Shown: positions 8,294-16,275 of the stretch, one piece after another
How positions within the stretch are numbered: the stretch's first letter is position 1
Layout: every line of letters starts with the position of its first letter
NCBI GenBank assembly: GCA_937927235.1
Contig: CALBCM010000007.1
Location: forward strand, 1 to 39,820
Direction of reading: 5' to 3'
Length of the DNA stretch: 39,820 nucleotides
From: an uncultured Johnsonella sp.
GTDB lineage: Bacteria; Bacillota; Clostridia; Lachnospirales; Lachnospiraceae
Position numbers and translations under genes: made by a program
The notes under the pieces: generated by a model
What the model was told of the DNA's origin: nothing
The model's database searches: none
What the model saw: the letters and a program-made list of their open reading frames with translations, nothing else

Positions 8294-8395
8294 ATTAAGA
8301 AATAATTATTTTTACAGGAGTGAGGTCTGATTATGATGAAAGCTCTGCCGCAATAAATTTCTGATAAAATAATATAAATTAAGGGAGGAAAACAG

Positions 8396-9493
8396 ATGAA
8401 AAAGAAATATTTATTAGCCGGGGCATTGACTTTGGCAGTGCTGCTTGGCTCCTGTCAGGCGAATAATTCAAAGCCGGGCGATGACAAAGAAAGCCTTTCA
8501 AGGCAAAGCAGTGCAGAACAAGCTCAGCAGAAAAATGATTTGGAAGGTGATAAAGCTTCAGAAGATAATGCTGCTGAATTTAAGTACATTTCGATACCTG
8601 AAAATGACTACCCCAGGATAGACGGCTCTACTGCGACTCTGCCGCTTTCTTATGCTTTATACAGGCTGGCTACGGGAGAAGGTCAAGACAGTGCAATAGG
8701 TAAGATAGTACATAATAAAACCACCGAATCCTATATTAAACTGATAAATCGAGAGGTAGACATAATCCTTTCATATGCACCTCCTCAGGAGCTTATGGAG
8801 GCAATAGAGGAGGCTGGAGGGGGCAAGCCTGCAAAATATATAAAAAAATCCGGTGAATATGCCGAAGAAATAGAGGTGGCTCCGCTTTTATTGAAGCCTG
8901 TAGGCAAGGACGCTCTGGTATTTCTGGTAAACCAGGGCAACCCTGTCAGTAACATAAGTGAAGAGGATATTGTAAAAATCTATACCGGAAAAATTGACAA
9001 CTGGAAAGAGCTTGGCGGCAGTGATGCCCAGATAAAAGCTTTTCAAAGACCTGAAAAATCGGGGAGTCAAAATCTTATGGAAAAGCTGGTAATGAAAGAT
9101 AATAAGATGATAGAGCCTTACCCGGAGCTGATTGCTACTGAAATGGGGGATTTAATAGAGAGAGTGGCTTCGTATGATAATACTGCTAATGCACTTGGCT
9201 ATTCGGTATATTATTATGCTAAAAATATGAAAAATGACTCTTCCATTAAATTTTTGTCGGTAAATAGGATTGCTCCCGACGATGGGAGTATAAGAAATGG
9301 TGATTATCCCTACACAAATGAATTTTATGCAGCGATAAGAGCGGATGCTGATAAAAATTCTTATGAATATAAGCTTTTTGAATGGCTTACAGGTGATGAC
9401 GGGCAGGCGCTGGTAAACTATCTTGGCTATGTGGGAGTGAGCGAGAGCGGTGACAAGACGAAATATAAGGAGATTGATAAACTGTTAAAATAA
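8396..9493 (+). CDS. PstS-like phosphate-type substrate-binding lipoprotein
   Basis: This 365-residue protein begins with a lipoprotein signal (lipobox LLGSC, Cys20) and a polar linker to about residue 60. The rest resembles the PstS-like PBP superfamily: YPRIDGSTATLPL near the domain start (the phosphate loop region), LVFLVNQGNPVSNIS in the middle, then IYTGKIDNWKELGG and RPEKSGSQ, all typical PstS landmarks. It likely binds phosphate or a related oxyanion at the cell surface. No pstC, pstA or pstB lies near it, so it may be an orphan receptor or sensor rather than part of a transporter. ATG 8396 has GGGAGG upstream. Confidence 0.8.
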   Translation: MKKKYLLAGALTLAVLLGSCQANNSKPGDDKESLSRQSSAEQAQQKNDLEGDKASEDNAAEFKYISIPENDYPRIDGSTATLPLSYALYRLATGEGQDSAIGKIVHNKTTESYIKLINREVDIILSYAPPQELMEAIEEAGGGKPAKYIKKSGEYAEEIEVAPLLLKPVGKDALVFLVNQGNPVSNISEEDIVKIYTGKIDNWKELGGSDAQIKAFQRPEKSGSQNLMEKLVMKDNKMIEPYPELIATEMGDLIERVASYDNTANALGYSVYYYAKNMKNDSSIKFLSVNRIAPDDGSIRNGDYPYTNEFYAAIRADADKNSYEYKLFEWLTGDDGQALVNYLGYVGVSESGDKTKYKEIDKLLK

Positions 9494-9557
9494 TTTTGTT
9501 TTTAGCAGGAAGCTCTGGATTATAAGCCGGAGCGGTTCATATAAGGAGAGACAAGCG

Positions 9558-10010
9558 ATGAAAACAGCAATAGTATATGCTTCAGTGCATCATGGAAATA
9601 CTAAAAAGGTAATAGAGGCTATGACAGCCGGCTATGAGGTGGATTTAATCAATGCGGCGGTTGATACCGACAGAGATTTATCGGGCTATGACATGATAGG
9701 CTTTGCCTCCGGGATTTATTACGGCAAATTCCATGCCTCTGTAATACGCTATGCAAAGGAAAAGCTTCCTTTCGGTAAGGCGGTATTTTTTGTTTGTACA
9801 AAGGGAGCGCCTTCAGCAATGGGTAATTTTACTAAGTCCATAGAGGAAGCTGTAGAGGGCAAGAACTCGAATATAAAAGGAAGCTATAGCTGCAGAGGCT
9901 ATGATACCTTCGGTCCCTTTAAATTCATAGGAGGTCTGGCAAAGGGACATCCTGATGCAAAAGAGCTTAAAGCAGCGGCAGAATTTTATAGTAAATTGGA
10001 AGAAGAATAA
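9558..10010 (+). CDS. Flavodoxin-like protein
   Basis: The 150-residue protein starts with IVYASVHHGNTKKV, the flavodoxin phosphate-binding loop region for FMN, followed by GFASGIYYGKFH and an FFVCTKG strand-loop typical of flavodoxin-domain proteins. It would act as a small cytoplasmic electron carrier or reductase. The start ATG 9558 follows AAGGAGAGACAAGCG. A short hairpin (GCTCTGG with CCGGAGC, about 9512-9533) lies just upstream. A promoter for the iron operon begins about 57 bp downstream, so the gene is probably not part of that operon, although a redox role in iron handling is conceivable. Confidence 0.82.
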   Translation: MKTAIVYASVHHGNTKKVIEAMTAGYEVDLINAAVDTDRDLSGYDMIGFASGIYYGKFHASVIRYAKEKLPFGKAVFFVCTKGAPSAMGNFTKSIEEAVEGKNSNIKGSYSCRGYDTFGPFKFIGGLAKGHPDAKELKAAAEFYSKLEEE

Positions 10011-10066
10011 GGGCTTTTTTAAATAAATATTAAGAAACTCCGGTATGTATTTTTAGAGATACCATC

Positions 10067-10126
10067 TTGTCTTGGTAGGGTTAATGTGCTATAATCCAAT
10101 ATGTTTGATGGTTAGAAAATCCTAAC
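10067..10126 (+). promoter_or_regulatory. Promoter of the iron operon with a palindrome just downstream
   Basis: -35 TTGTCT (10067-10072), a 17-bp spacer, and -10 TATAAT (10090-10095). A perfect inverted repeat GTTAG-N6-CTAAC (10111-10126) lies about 15 bp after the -10, where a repressor would block transcription. Its TTAG/CTAA half-sites recall DtxR/IdeR-type iron operators more than a Fur box, but this is only resemblance. Confidence 0.6.
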
Positions 10127-10171
10127 ATAGCCTGTTTTAATCTGGTATTAAAAGGAGGAGCTTAATATTTT

Positions 10172-10618
10172 ATGAATAATACAGACAAAAATAAAAAAAA
10201 TATAAACTTGATTTTTGGTCTTGTATTTCTGGTATTAGGAGTCATACTGTTTTTCATTCCGGGAAGCATAGCCCCTGTATGTATGCCTATGAAAGACGGG
10301 GGATTTATGAAATGCCATTGGATGGGAGAAGCTGTTAAGGGTATAGGCATTGCTATGGCTGTACTTGCGGCAGTATTTCTGATCTTAAGAAATTCCGTGG
10401 CTGCGGTAGGCATTGCGGCATCAAATATAGTACTTGGTATACTTGCGCTGCTTATGCCTCTCAAGCTGATAGGGACCTGTAAAATGTCTGATATGCATTG
10501 TAATTTGCATACTAAGCCTGCGATACTTCTGGTGGCAGGGCTGTATACGCTTATAAGCTGCATCTATGTATTTGCTAATGCAAAGTCATTGAAATCAGGG
10601 CCTGAAGCTTTAAAGTAG
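10172..10618 (+). CDS. DUF4418 family membrane protein
   Basis: This 148-residue protein has four predicted membrane segments (about 12-30, 58-76, 84-100, 118-138). The extracytoplasmic loops hold CMPM, MKCHWMG and CKMSDMHC, a set of Cys, Met and His residues that could bind a metal. The pattern matches DUF4418, small membrane proteins found with MacB-like ABC transporters. It is the first gene after the iron-operon promoter; AGGAGG lies 13 nt before ATG 10172, a long spacing. The next gene, an ABC ATPase, follows by 28 bp. A role in metal sensing or transport is inferred from the residues and the operon. Confidence 0.72.
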   Translation: MNNTDKNKKNINLIFGLVFLVLGVILFFIPGSIAPVCMPMKDGGFMKCHWMGEAVKGIGIAMAVLAAVFLILRNSVAAVGIAASNIVLGILALLMPLKLIGTCKMSDMHCNLHTKPAILLVAGLYTLISCIYVFANAKSLKSGPEALK

Positions 10619-10646
10619 GACTAATAAGACGGAGGGAAGTAATCAG

Positions 10647-11321
10647 ATGAGTCTTCATCTTATTGAAACAAATAAATTATCAAAGGATTTTACAAGAGGA
10701 GGACGCAGCTTCAAGGCTGTAGATGGTGTAGATTTTACTATAAACGAAGGAGAGTTTGTTTATATAGTAGGACGCTCAGGCAGCGGAAAAACTACTTTTC
10801 TTAATCTTCTGGCGGGGATACTTGAATCTTCATCAGGTGTTGTGCTTGCGTGCGGCAAGGATATTGCAGGATTTAATGATAAGGAAAAAAGTGCATATAG
10901 AAATTCATATATAGGCTATGTGCCGCAATCACTTGGAACCTTGCCTAATCTTACAGTGCTTGAAAATGTGCGGCTGCCGTTTTGTCTTTATAATTCCGAT
11001 GATGGTATAGGGAGGGCTTCGGCCTTACTTGATAAGATGGGTATATTGCAGCTTAAGGATGAATTTCCAAGAGCTTTATCAGGCGGTGAATTAAAAAGGG
11101 TTCTGCTTGCAAGAGCACTTATGAATTCGCCGAAGCTGCTTATAGCGGATGAACCCACCTCTGATCTTGACAAAGCGACTACAGGTGATATAATGGCACT
11201 TCTGAAGGATATTAATTTATCAGGAACGGCACTTTTAATAGTGACGCATGAGAGCGATATATTGGAGCATTCAAATTGTATCTATACTATGGAGAGTGGT
11301 AAACTCAGTAAAAATAATTAA
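10647..11321 (+). CDS. ABC transporter ATPase, MacB/LolD-like
   Basis: The 224-residue ATPase has Walker A (GRSGSGKTT), Q-loop region (YVPQSLGTLP), signature LSGGELKRVLLARAL, Walker B LLIADEPTSDLD and the H-loop IVTHES, in the MacB/LolD/FtsE subgroup. It is the first of two such ATPases in the operon; no MacB-like permease is adjacent. It may pair with the permeases encoded at 14959-17409 or with the DUF4418 protein before it. The start ATG 10647 has GGAGGGAAG upstream. A 78-bp non-coding stretch separates it from the next signals. Confidence 0.9.
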   Translation: MSLHLIETNKLSKDFTRGGRSFKAVDGVDFTINEGEFVYIVGRSGSGKTTFLNLLAGILESSSGVVLACGKDIAGFNDKEKSAYRNSYIGYVPQSLGTLPNLTVLENVRLPFCLYNSDDGIGRASALLDKMGILQLKDEFPRALSGGELKRVLLARALMNSPKLLIADEPTSDLDKATTGDIMALLKDINLSGTALLIVTHESDILEHSNCIYTMESGKLSKNN

Positions 11322-11399
11322 AGGTTTTATACTTGGACAGGAAGTGGAGTGGTGGCTTAATCATGTAGCTGCGAATCCGGGTATAAGATAGATGAAGCT

Positions 11400-11425
11400 A
11401 TGCAGCAAAGCAAAATGTGCTGCAT
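11400..11425 (+). other. Intercistronic hairpin before the FTR1 gene
   Basis: ATGCAGCA (11400-11407) and TGCTGCAT (11418-11425) form a perfect 8-bp stem with a 10-nt loop, 20 nt before the FTR1 start codon and a few bases before its ribosome-binding site (GGAGGT 11431-11436). It could influence translation or RNA processing. Confidence 0.4.
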
Positions 11426-11444
11426 ACCTGGGAGGTTTGGATTT

Positions 11445-12827
11445 ATGAAAGGAATCAATTTAATCTTTAAGCGCCTTTGTGTGTTTCTTATGGCATTTGC
11501 AATAGTTTCAGGAGTATATCTCCAGGCCTATGCTGATACCAAGTATGAAAATTGGGAAACAGTTGCAAATGAGATGACCGACATTTTAAATGAGAGTGTC
11601 GAAATCTATAAGGCAGGCGGAGATAATGTTGCTAAGGAAACTACCAAGACTATAAATAAGGCTTATTTTCAATATTATGAAAAGCTGGGCTTTGAAAAAA
11701 CCGTAATGAGTTATATTTCAGGTAAAAGAGGCTCTGATGTTGAGAATAAGTTTTACCTTGCAAAAAAAGCTGTTAAAGAGGGAAAAAGTCCTGAGGAGCT
11801 TAAGGAAATTATAGATACCCTTACTACCATGCTTAAGGAAGATGCGGCTACTCTAGACGGTGTGGGCAGCTCGGGAGAAAGCTCGGATGAGAGTGCAGCC
11901 CAGGAATCTGCACAGCAAAACGGCAGAGAATCTTCCTCACAGCAGAATACCGCGGTACCGGTGGGAAAAAGCGATGCAACTGCGGCTTTCAGCAGTTTTA
12001 TAACTGCTTTCGGTCTTACTATGAGAGAGGGGCTTGAGGCAATTCTTGTTATTGCGGCTATTATAGCTTACTTGGTTAAGACGGACAATAAGAAATACCT
12101 TAAGGGAGTTTATTTAGGAGCCTTATTAGGAATAGGCTTCAGTATTATTCTGGCGGCTGCCTTTAATATAATAACTCATGCGATAGGAGCAGCCGATTCG
12201 GGAATGACTCAGGAAATCTTTGAGGGTATTGCTATGTTTGTAGCGGTTGCAGTGCTGTTTTATGTAAGCAACTGGATGCTTTCAAAATCTGAGGCTGAGG
12301 TCTGGAGCAAGTATATTAAAAGTCAGGTAGAGAAATCTATAGGCAGGGGAAATATGTATGCTTTGGCTTTTGCTTCTTTTCTTGCAGTATTCAGAGAGGG
12401 AGCCGAGCTTATACTTTTCTTCCAGGCAATGATTGCAAACGGCATTAATACGAGTATGTTCCATATGTGGCTTGGAATAATAATTGCGGCTGTCTGTCTG
12501 GCGGCAGTATATATAGTTATAGTAAGATTCAGCGTAAGACTTCCGCTTAAACCTTTCTTTATGGCTACAAGTATACTGATGTTTATACTCTGCATCTCAT
12601 TTGCAGGAAAGGGTGTATATGAGCTTCAGGAGGCTGATGTTATAGGTAGAACCGTAGTAGGTTGGATGAATGGATTTTCATTTGAACTGCTTGGTATTTA
12701 TGACAGGGTTGAAACCCTTGTACCACAGGTTATTGTGCTTATACTGATGATAGTATCATTGGTAGTGCATTCAAATAATAACAAAAAAATGAGAGCCAAG
12801 CTTGAAAAAGAGCAAGGACAAAAATAA
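11445..12827 (+). CDS. FTR1-family iron permease
   Basis: This 460-residue membrane protein belongs to the FTR1/EfeU oxidase-dependent iron permease family. ATG 11445 is chosen because GGAGGT lies at 11431-11436 and a Sec signal peptide follows at once (cleavage near AYA-D). An extracytoplasmic domain of about 150 residues and a Ser/Gln-rich linker precede the membrane part. Two REGxE iron-binding motifs are clear: REGLE at about 194-198 and REGAE at about 317-321, each inside a transmembrane helix. Seven helices end in a Lys-rich tail. It moves iron inward. Its end overlaps the upstream region of the P19 gene, whose own ATG is 20 bp after this stop. The arrangement matches the FTR1-P19-DUF2318-ABC loci of Campylobacter (Cj1658-1663) and relatives. 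Confidence 0.92.
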   Translation: MKGINLIFKRLCVFLMAFAIVSGVYLQAYADTKYENWETVANEMTDILNESVEIYKAGGDNVAKETTKTINKAYFQYYEKLGFEKTVMSYISGKRGSDVENKFYLAKKAVKEGKSPEELKEIIDTLTTMLKEDAATLDGVGSSGESSDESAAQESAQQNGRESSSQQNTAVPVGKSDATAAFSSFITAFGLTMREGLEAILVIAAIIAYLVKTDNKKYLKGVYLGALLGIGFSIILAAAFNIITHAIGAADSGMTQEIFEGIAMFVAVAVLFYVSNWMLSKSEAEVWSKYIKSQVEKSIGRGNMYALAFASFLAVFREGAELILFFQAMIANGINTSMFHMWLGIIIAAVCLAAVYIVIVRFSVRLPLKPFFMATSILMFILCISFAGKGVYELQEADVIGRTVVGWMNGFSFELLGIYDRVETLVPQVIVLILMIVSLVVHSNNNKKMRAKLEKEQGQK

Positions 12828-12846
12828 CAAAGGGGAGGATCATATT

Positions 12847-13548
12847 ATGATCAAGAAAGTTTTATTAAGCGCCACTGTATTGGTAGTAGCGGTTGCAGCA
12901 ATGACTGCATGTACCTCAGGAGGAGGTTCAGGAACTTCAACAACAGCACAAAGCAGTGCAGAATCATCAAAGGCAGACGATTCAAAAAAATCAAAGGCAG
13001 ATGAATCTAAAGAATCAAAAGCAGATGAATCCAAGGAATCAAAAGCAGATGATAAAGCACCTGCAGTTGGTGGAGGATTTGAAGAATTCCCGTTGGGTGA
13101 AGATGTAGAGAATGGTCCGCTTGTAATTTCGGGAGTTTATTTCCAGCCTGTTGATATGGAGCCTGCTGGAAACAGTATAGCAAAAGAAGATGCTGACTGT
13201 CATATAGAGGCTGATATTACCGCTTCAGATGAGGGAGCTTCTCTTGGATATGGTGCCGGTGACTTTGTGCCGTGGCTTCATGTAAAGGCTTACATTCAGA
13301 AGGAAGGCTCTGATAAGGTTCAGGAAGTTGCATTTATGCCTATGAATGCTTCTGATGGTCCTCATTACGGAGCAAATATCAAGTTTGAAGAAGGTCTTGG
13401 AAAATATAAGATTAAATTTGAAGTTGGAGCACCTGGAAATGACTATCTCCTTCACGTAGATAAGGAAACCGGTGTTACAGGAAGATTCTGGACAGAGCCT
13501 CTTGTAGCTGAGTGGGATGACTTTGAATGGCAGGGTCCGCAGTGGTAA
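12847..13548 (+). CDS. P19/Tp34-like periplasmic-type iron-binding lipoprotein
   Basis: The 233-residue protein begins with a lipoprotein signal (Cys22 in MTAC). A Ser/Lys/Asp/Glu linker built of 8-residue repeats follows, then a globular domain from about residue 75. That domain matches the P19/FetP/Tp34 family: a Met in PVDMEPAG, His in CHIEADI, FVPWLHVKAYI, PHYGANIKF and a C-terminal WDDFEWQG segment. Family members bind Cu and Fe as dimers and deliver iron to the FTR1 permease. ATG 12847 has GGGGAGG upstream. In a Gram-positive cell it would be tethered to the outer face of the membrane by its lipid and held off by the linker. Confidence 0.9.
   Translation: MIKKVLLSATVLVVAVAAMTACTSGGGSGTSTTAQSSAESSKADDSKKSKADESKESKADESKESKADDKAPAVGGGFEEFPLGEDVENGPLVISGVYFQPVDMEPAGNSIAKEDADCHIEADITASDEGASLGYGAGDFVPWLHVKAYIQKEGSDKVQEVAFMPMNASDGPHYGANIKFEEGLGKYKIKFEVGAPGNDYLLHVDKETGVTGRFWTEPLVAEWDDFEWQGPQW
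12967..13053 (+). repeat. 24-bp tandem repeat coding the P19 linker
   Basis: About 3.6 copies of a 24-bp unit encode Ser-Lys-Ala-Asp-Glu/Asp-Ser-Lys-Glu/Lys. Units start at 12967, 12991, 13015 and 13039. Changes in copy number would stay in frame and only alter the length of the surface tether. Confidence 0.75.
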
Positions 13549-13618
13549 TCTTTTACAGATAAATATCACATCAAGGGATAGATTTTTATAATTTCTAACC
13601 TATTTGTTTAAAACAGAT

Positions 13619-13645
13619 GCTGAAGGGGGATTTTCTTCCTTCAGC
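13619..13645 (+). terminator. Intra-operon hairpin after the P19 gene
   Basis: GCTGAAGG (13619-13626) and CCTTCAGC (13638-13645) form a perfect 8-bp stem with an 11-nt loop, followed by TTCTGTATTATATAA. The T tract is poor, so it more likely reduces downstream expression or protects the upstream mRNA than ends transcription. The reading frame of the next gene starts 28 bp on. Confidence 0.45.
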
Positions 13646-13672
13646 TTCTGTATTATATAATCACAAAAGGCG

Positions 13673-14944
13673 GTGACGAAAATAGACGGAAAAATTTATA
13701 TTCAGGTACTTGAGGCAGGTATAGCCTTTGCTATTACTATGGGTATAGTATTTGCTTACTACAGACCTCAGGATGAAAGAAAAAGATATATTTTAACAGC
13801 GGTTTCAATAGCGCTTGGCATAGTGGCGGCAGTAATTTCGGCTGTAATACGCTCACTCCCTAATTTTATTAACAGAGCTAATTTGAGCTATTACAGCATG
13901 ATTCCGGTGGTTATATCACTGATTGCAATTATTATACTTATTGCTATGAAAAAGATGTTAACCCAAAAGGATAAAAAGCTCTATGACAATCTGCTTTTCA
14001 TAGCACTTGCAGTTTACGGTATATCTTCTTTTTTCTATTATCTGCCCACAGTTATACTCAGGTCGGATAATTTTGTAAGCTATGGTGAAAAAGCAGTAAG
14101 CACTATGGTGCTTTACAGGGTTATAGGCTATAGCGTAGGCTTTGCGGTTATAATACTTTCTGCGCTTGCAATCTATAATACAGGAATCAAGCTTAAAGAA
14201 AATCAGCTGACTGTACTTGTAATTATTACTCTTGCAGTAAGAGGCATTACTCAGGCGGCAGTTATAGCGCAAAGACTGTATTCTTTAAAGGTATTGCCTA
14301 AAAATCCTGCATTATTCAGCCTGATTTCAGGAATTCTTAATCAAATCAGATATTTTGATTATTTTGTAATGGCAGTGCTGATAATAGCACCATTGATATT
14401 ATGGAGCCAGAATGTTAAGGTGACCCAGCCCTATGACAATAATGCACAGCTTAGGAAAATTAAGTTTTATATGAGAAACAAAAGGCATTGGGCACAATTT
14501 TTCATAGTGCTTATTTTAATTAATATTATGTCTTTAACGGTTGTCAAGGCCACTGTAAATAGAGAGATTCCTTTATCTCCTCCTGAGGACTATACTGTAG
14601 AAGACGGATTTGCAGTAATCCCTCTTGAGAGTGTAGAGGATGGGCATCTGCACAGATATGTTTATACAGCTTCGGATAATAAAGAAGTCAGGTTTATAAT
14701 AATTAAAAAGGCTCAAAGCTCCTATGGAGTGGGACTTGATGCCTGTGAGCTCTGTGGACCGAGCGGATATTTTGAGCGAAAGGATGAAGTGGTCTGCAAG
14801 CTCTGTGATGTTGTAATGAATAAGGGAACTATAGGCTTTAAAGGAGGCTGCAATCCGATACCGGTAAAATATATGGTGCATGATAAAAAAATAAAAATTG
14901 CACTCAGCGATTTAGATGCATTTTCATACGTGTTTAAGAAGTAA
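13673..14944 (+). CDS. DUF2318 iron-operon membrane protein with Cys-rich C-terminal domain
   Basis: The 423-residue protein has eight or so membrane helices up to about residue 295. An extracytoplasmic C-terminal DUF2318 domain follows, with Cys pairs in CELCGPSG, CKLCDVV and a final FKGGC near NPIPV. The family is the equivalent of Campylobacter Cj1660, encoded beside P19 and FTR1. The Cys set could bind metal or carry electrons for reducing iron at the surface, which is inference. The start is GTG 13673 with AAAAGG very close upstream; there is no better in-frame start, so the exact N terminus is uncertain. It leads directly to the ABC permease genes (14-bp gap). Confidence 0.83.
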   Translation: MTKIDGKIYIQVLEAGIAFAITMGIVFAYYRPQDERKRYILTAVSIALGIVAAVISAVIRSLPNFINRANLSYYSMIPVVISLIAIIILIAMKKMLTQKDKKLYDNLLFIALAVYGISSFFYYLPTVILRSDNFVSYGEKAVSTMVLYRVIGYSVGFAVIILSALAIYNTGIKLKENQLTVLVIITLAVRGITQAAVIAQRLYSLKVLPKNPALFSLISGILNQIRYFDYFVMAVLIIAPLILWSQNVKVTQPYDNNAQLRKIKFYMRNKRHWAQFFIVLILINIMSLTVVKATVNREIPLSPPEDYTVEDGFAVIPLESVEDGHLHRYVYTASDNKEVRFIIIKKAQSSYGVGLDACELCGPSGYFERKDEVVCKLCDVVMNKGTIGFKGGCNPIPVKYMVHDKKIKIALSDLDAFSYVFKK

Positions 14945-14958
14945 GCGGAGGTAAATCT

Positions 14959-16242
14959 ATGTTTTTAAGAATGATATGGGGAGCGCTTTTCAGGCAGAAA
15001 AGCAAAATGCTTATGATAGCGTTCACCATAGCACTTGGTGTCAGCCTTTCAACCTCTATGCTAAATACAATGCTTGGTGTAGGCGATAAGGTAAATCAGG
15101 AATTAAAAGCCTACGGAGCTAATATTAATGTGGTTCCGAAGGAAGCTTCTTTTCTTGATGATATATATGGAGTAGGAGAGCAGGATGAAAAGACACAAAA
15201 TTATCTTGATGAAAATGAGCTTGGAAATATAAAAACTATATTTTGGGCTTTTAATATAGTGGATTTTACGCCGTATTTTAATGCATTTGTTAAGGTAGAC
15301 GGCGATACAAAGGAAACTAAGCTTGTAGGCACCTGGTTTGCACATCATATGGAGCTTGCTACCGGAGAAGTGCTTGATACTGGTATGATAAGGCTTAAAA
15401 GCTGGTGGGAGATAGACGGCGAATGGCTGAATGATGATGAGGAAGATATGGTGATGGCAGGCTCGGTATTTGCCGCCAGAAACAATTTAAAGGTCGGCGA
15501 CAGCATAGAGCTTGCTACGGACAATCTGAAAAAGAATGTAAAAATCAAGGGCATCTTTACCTCCGGAAGCGATGAGGACCAATATATCTATTCTACCCTA
15601 AAGCTGGCACAGGCTTTCGAGGGAAAGGAGGGCGTAGTAAATAAGGTAGAGGTAAGTGCACTTACCACTCCTGACAATGCACTTGCCAGAAAGGCCGCAC
15701 AAAATCCTTTAAGCCTTACAATAAAGGAAAGAGAGGTCTGGTACTGTACTGCCTATGTAAGCTCTATATGTTATCAGATACAGGAGGTTATTACCGATTC
15801 AGTGGCAAAGCCTATAAGACAGGTTGCAGAATCTGAGGGAGATATATTAAATAAAACCACCTTGCTCATGATACTTATTACTATATTAAGTCTTGTAGGC
15901 TCGGCACTTGGTATATCCAATCTTGTTACTGCCGGAGTTATGGAAAGAAGAATGGAGATAGGTCTTCAAAAGGCGGTAGGAGCAAGCAATACCAAAGTAA
16001 TCTTTACTATACTTACCGAAATTGTTATTACCGGTATTATAGGTGGAGTGGCAGGGTATTTTGTAGGATTGGGTCTTACTCAGATTATAGGCTACAGAGT
16101 GTTCGGCTCTGCCATACCTCCGGCGCCTATGGTAATTCCTATAGTGACGGTGCTGGTATTTCTGGTGACTATATTTGGGAGCATACCGGCTATAAGGTAT
16201 CTGGTAAATCTGAATCCTACAGAGGTTCTGCATGGAAGATAA
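14959..16242 (+). CDS. ABC transporter permease, FtsX/MacB type (iron operon)
   Basis: This 427-residue protein has an N-terminal membrane helix (about 15-35), a long extracytoplasmic domain to about 300, and three C-terminal helices with the FtsX signature region (MERRMEIGLQKAVGASN). It matches the permeases equivalent to Cj1661/Cj1662 in the P19 locus. It forms a pair with the next gene and uses the ATPase at 17426. MacB-like subunits often do mechanical work on the outer face rather than moving solute through a pore, so it may drive metal release or delivery. The start ATG 14959 follows GGAGGTAAATCT. Confidence 0.9.
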   Translation: MFLRMIWGALFRQKSKMLMIAFTIALGVSLSTSMLNTMLGVGDKVNQELKAYGANINVVPKEASFLDDIYGVGEQDEKTQNYLDENELGNIKTIFWAFNIVDFTPYFNAFVKVDGDTKETKLVGTWFAHHMELATGEVLDTGMIRLKSWWEIDGEWLNDDEEDMVMAGSVFAARNNLKVGDSIELATDNLKKNVKIKGIFTSGSDEDQYIYSTLKLAQAFEGKEGVVNKVEVSALTTPDNALARKAAQNPLSLTIKEREVWYCTAYVSSICYQIQEVITDSVAKPIRQVAESEGDILNKTTLLMILITILSLVGSALGISNLVTAGVMERRMEIGLQKAVGASNTKVIFTILTEIVITGIIGGVAGYFVGLGLTQIIGYRVFGSAIPPAPMVIPIVTVLVFLVTIFGSIPAIRYLVNLNPTEVLHGR

Positions 16243-16275
16243 ATTGATAGTACATTTTATGAGGATTAAATATAA

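Noticed and set aside
8332..8358. Tiny ORF (ATGATGAAAGCTCTG...) before the PstS-like gene
   Set aside because: Only seven codons, no conserved context, and a good start for the PstS-like gene follows.
12282..12595. Reverse-strand ORFs inside the FTR1 gene
   Set aside because: They are shadows of the permease coding frame, with no ribosome-binding site and no homology pattern.
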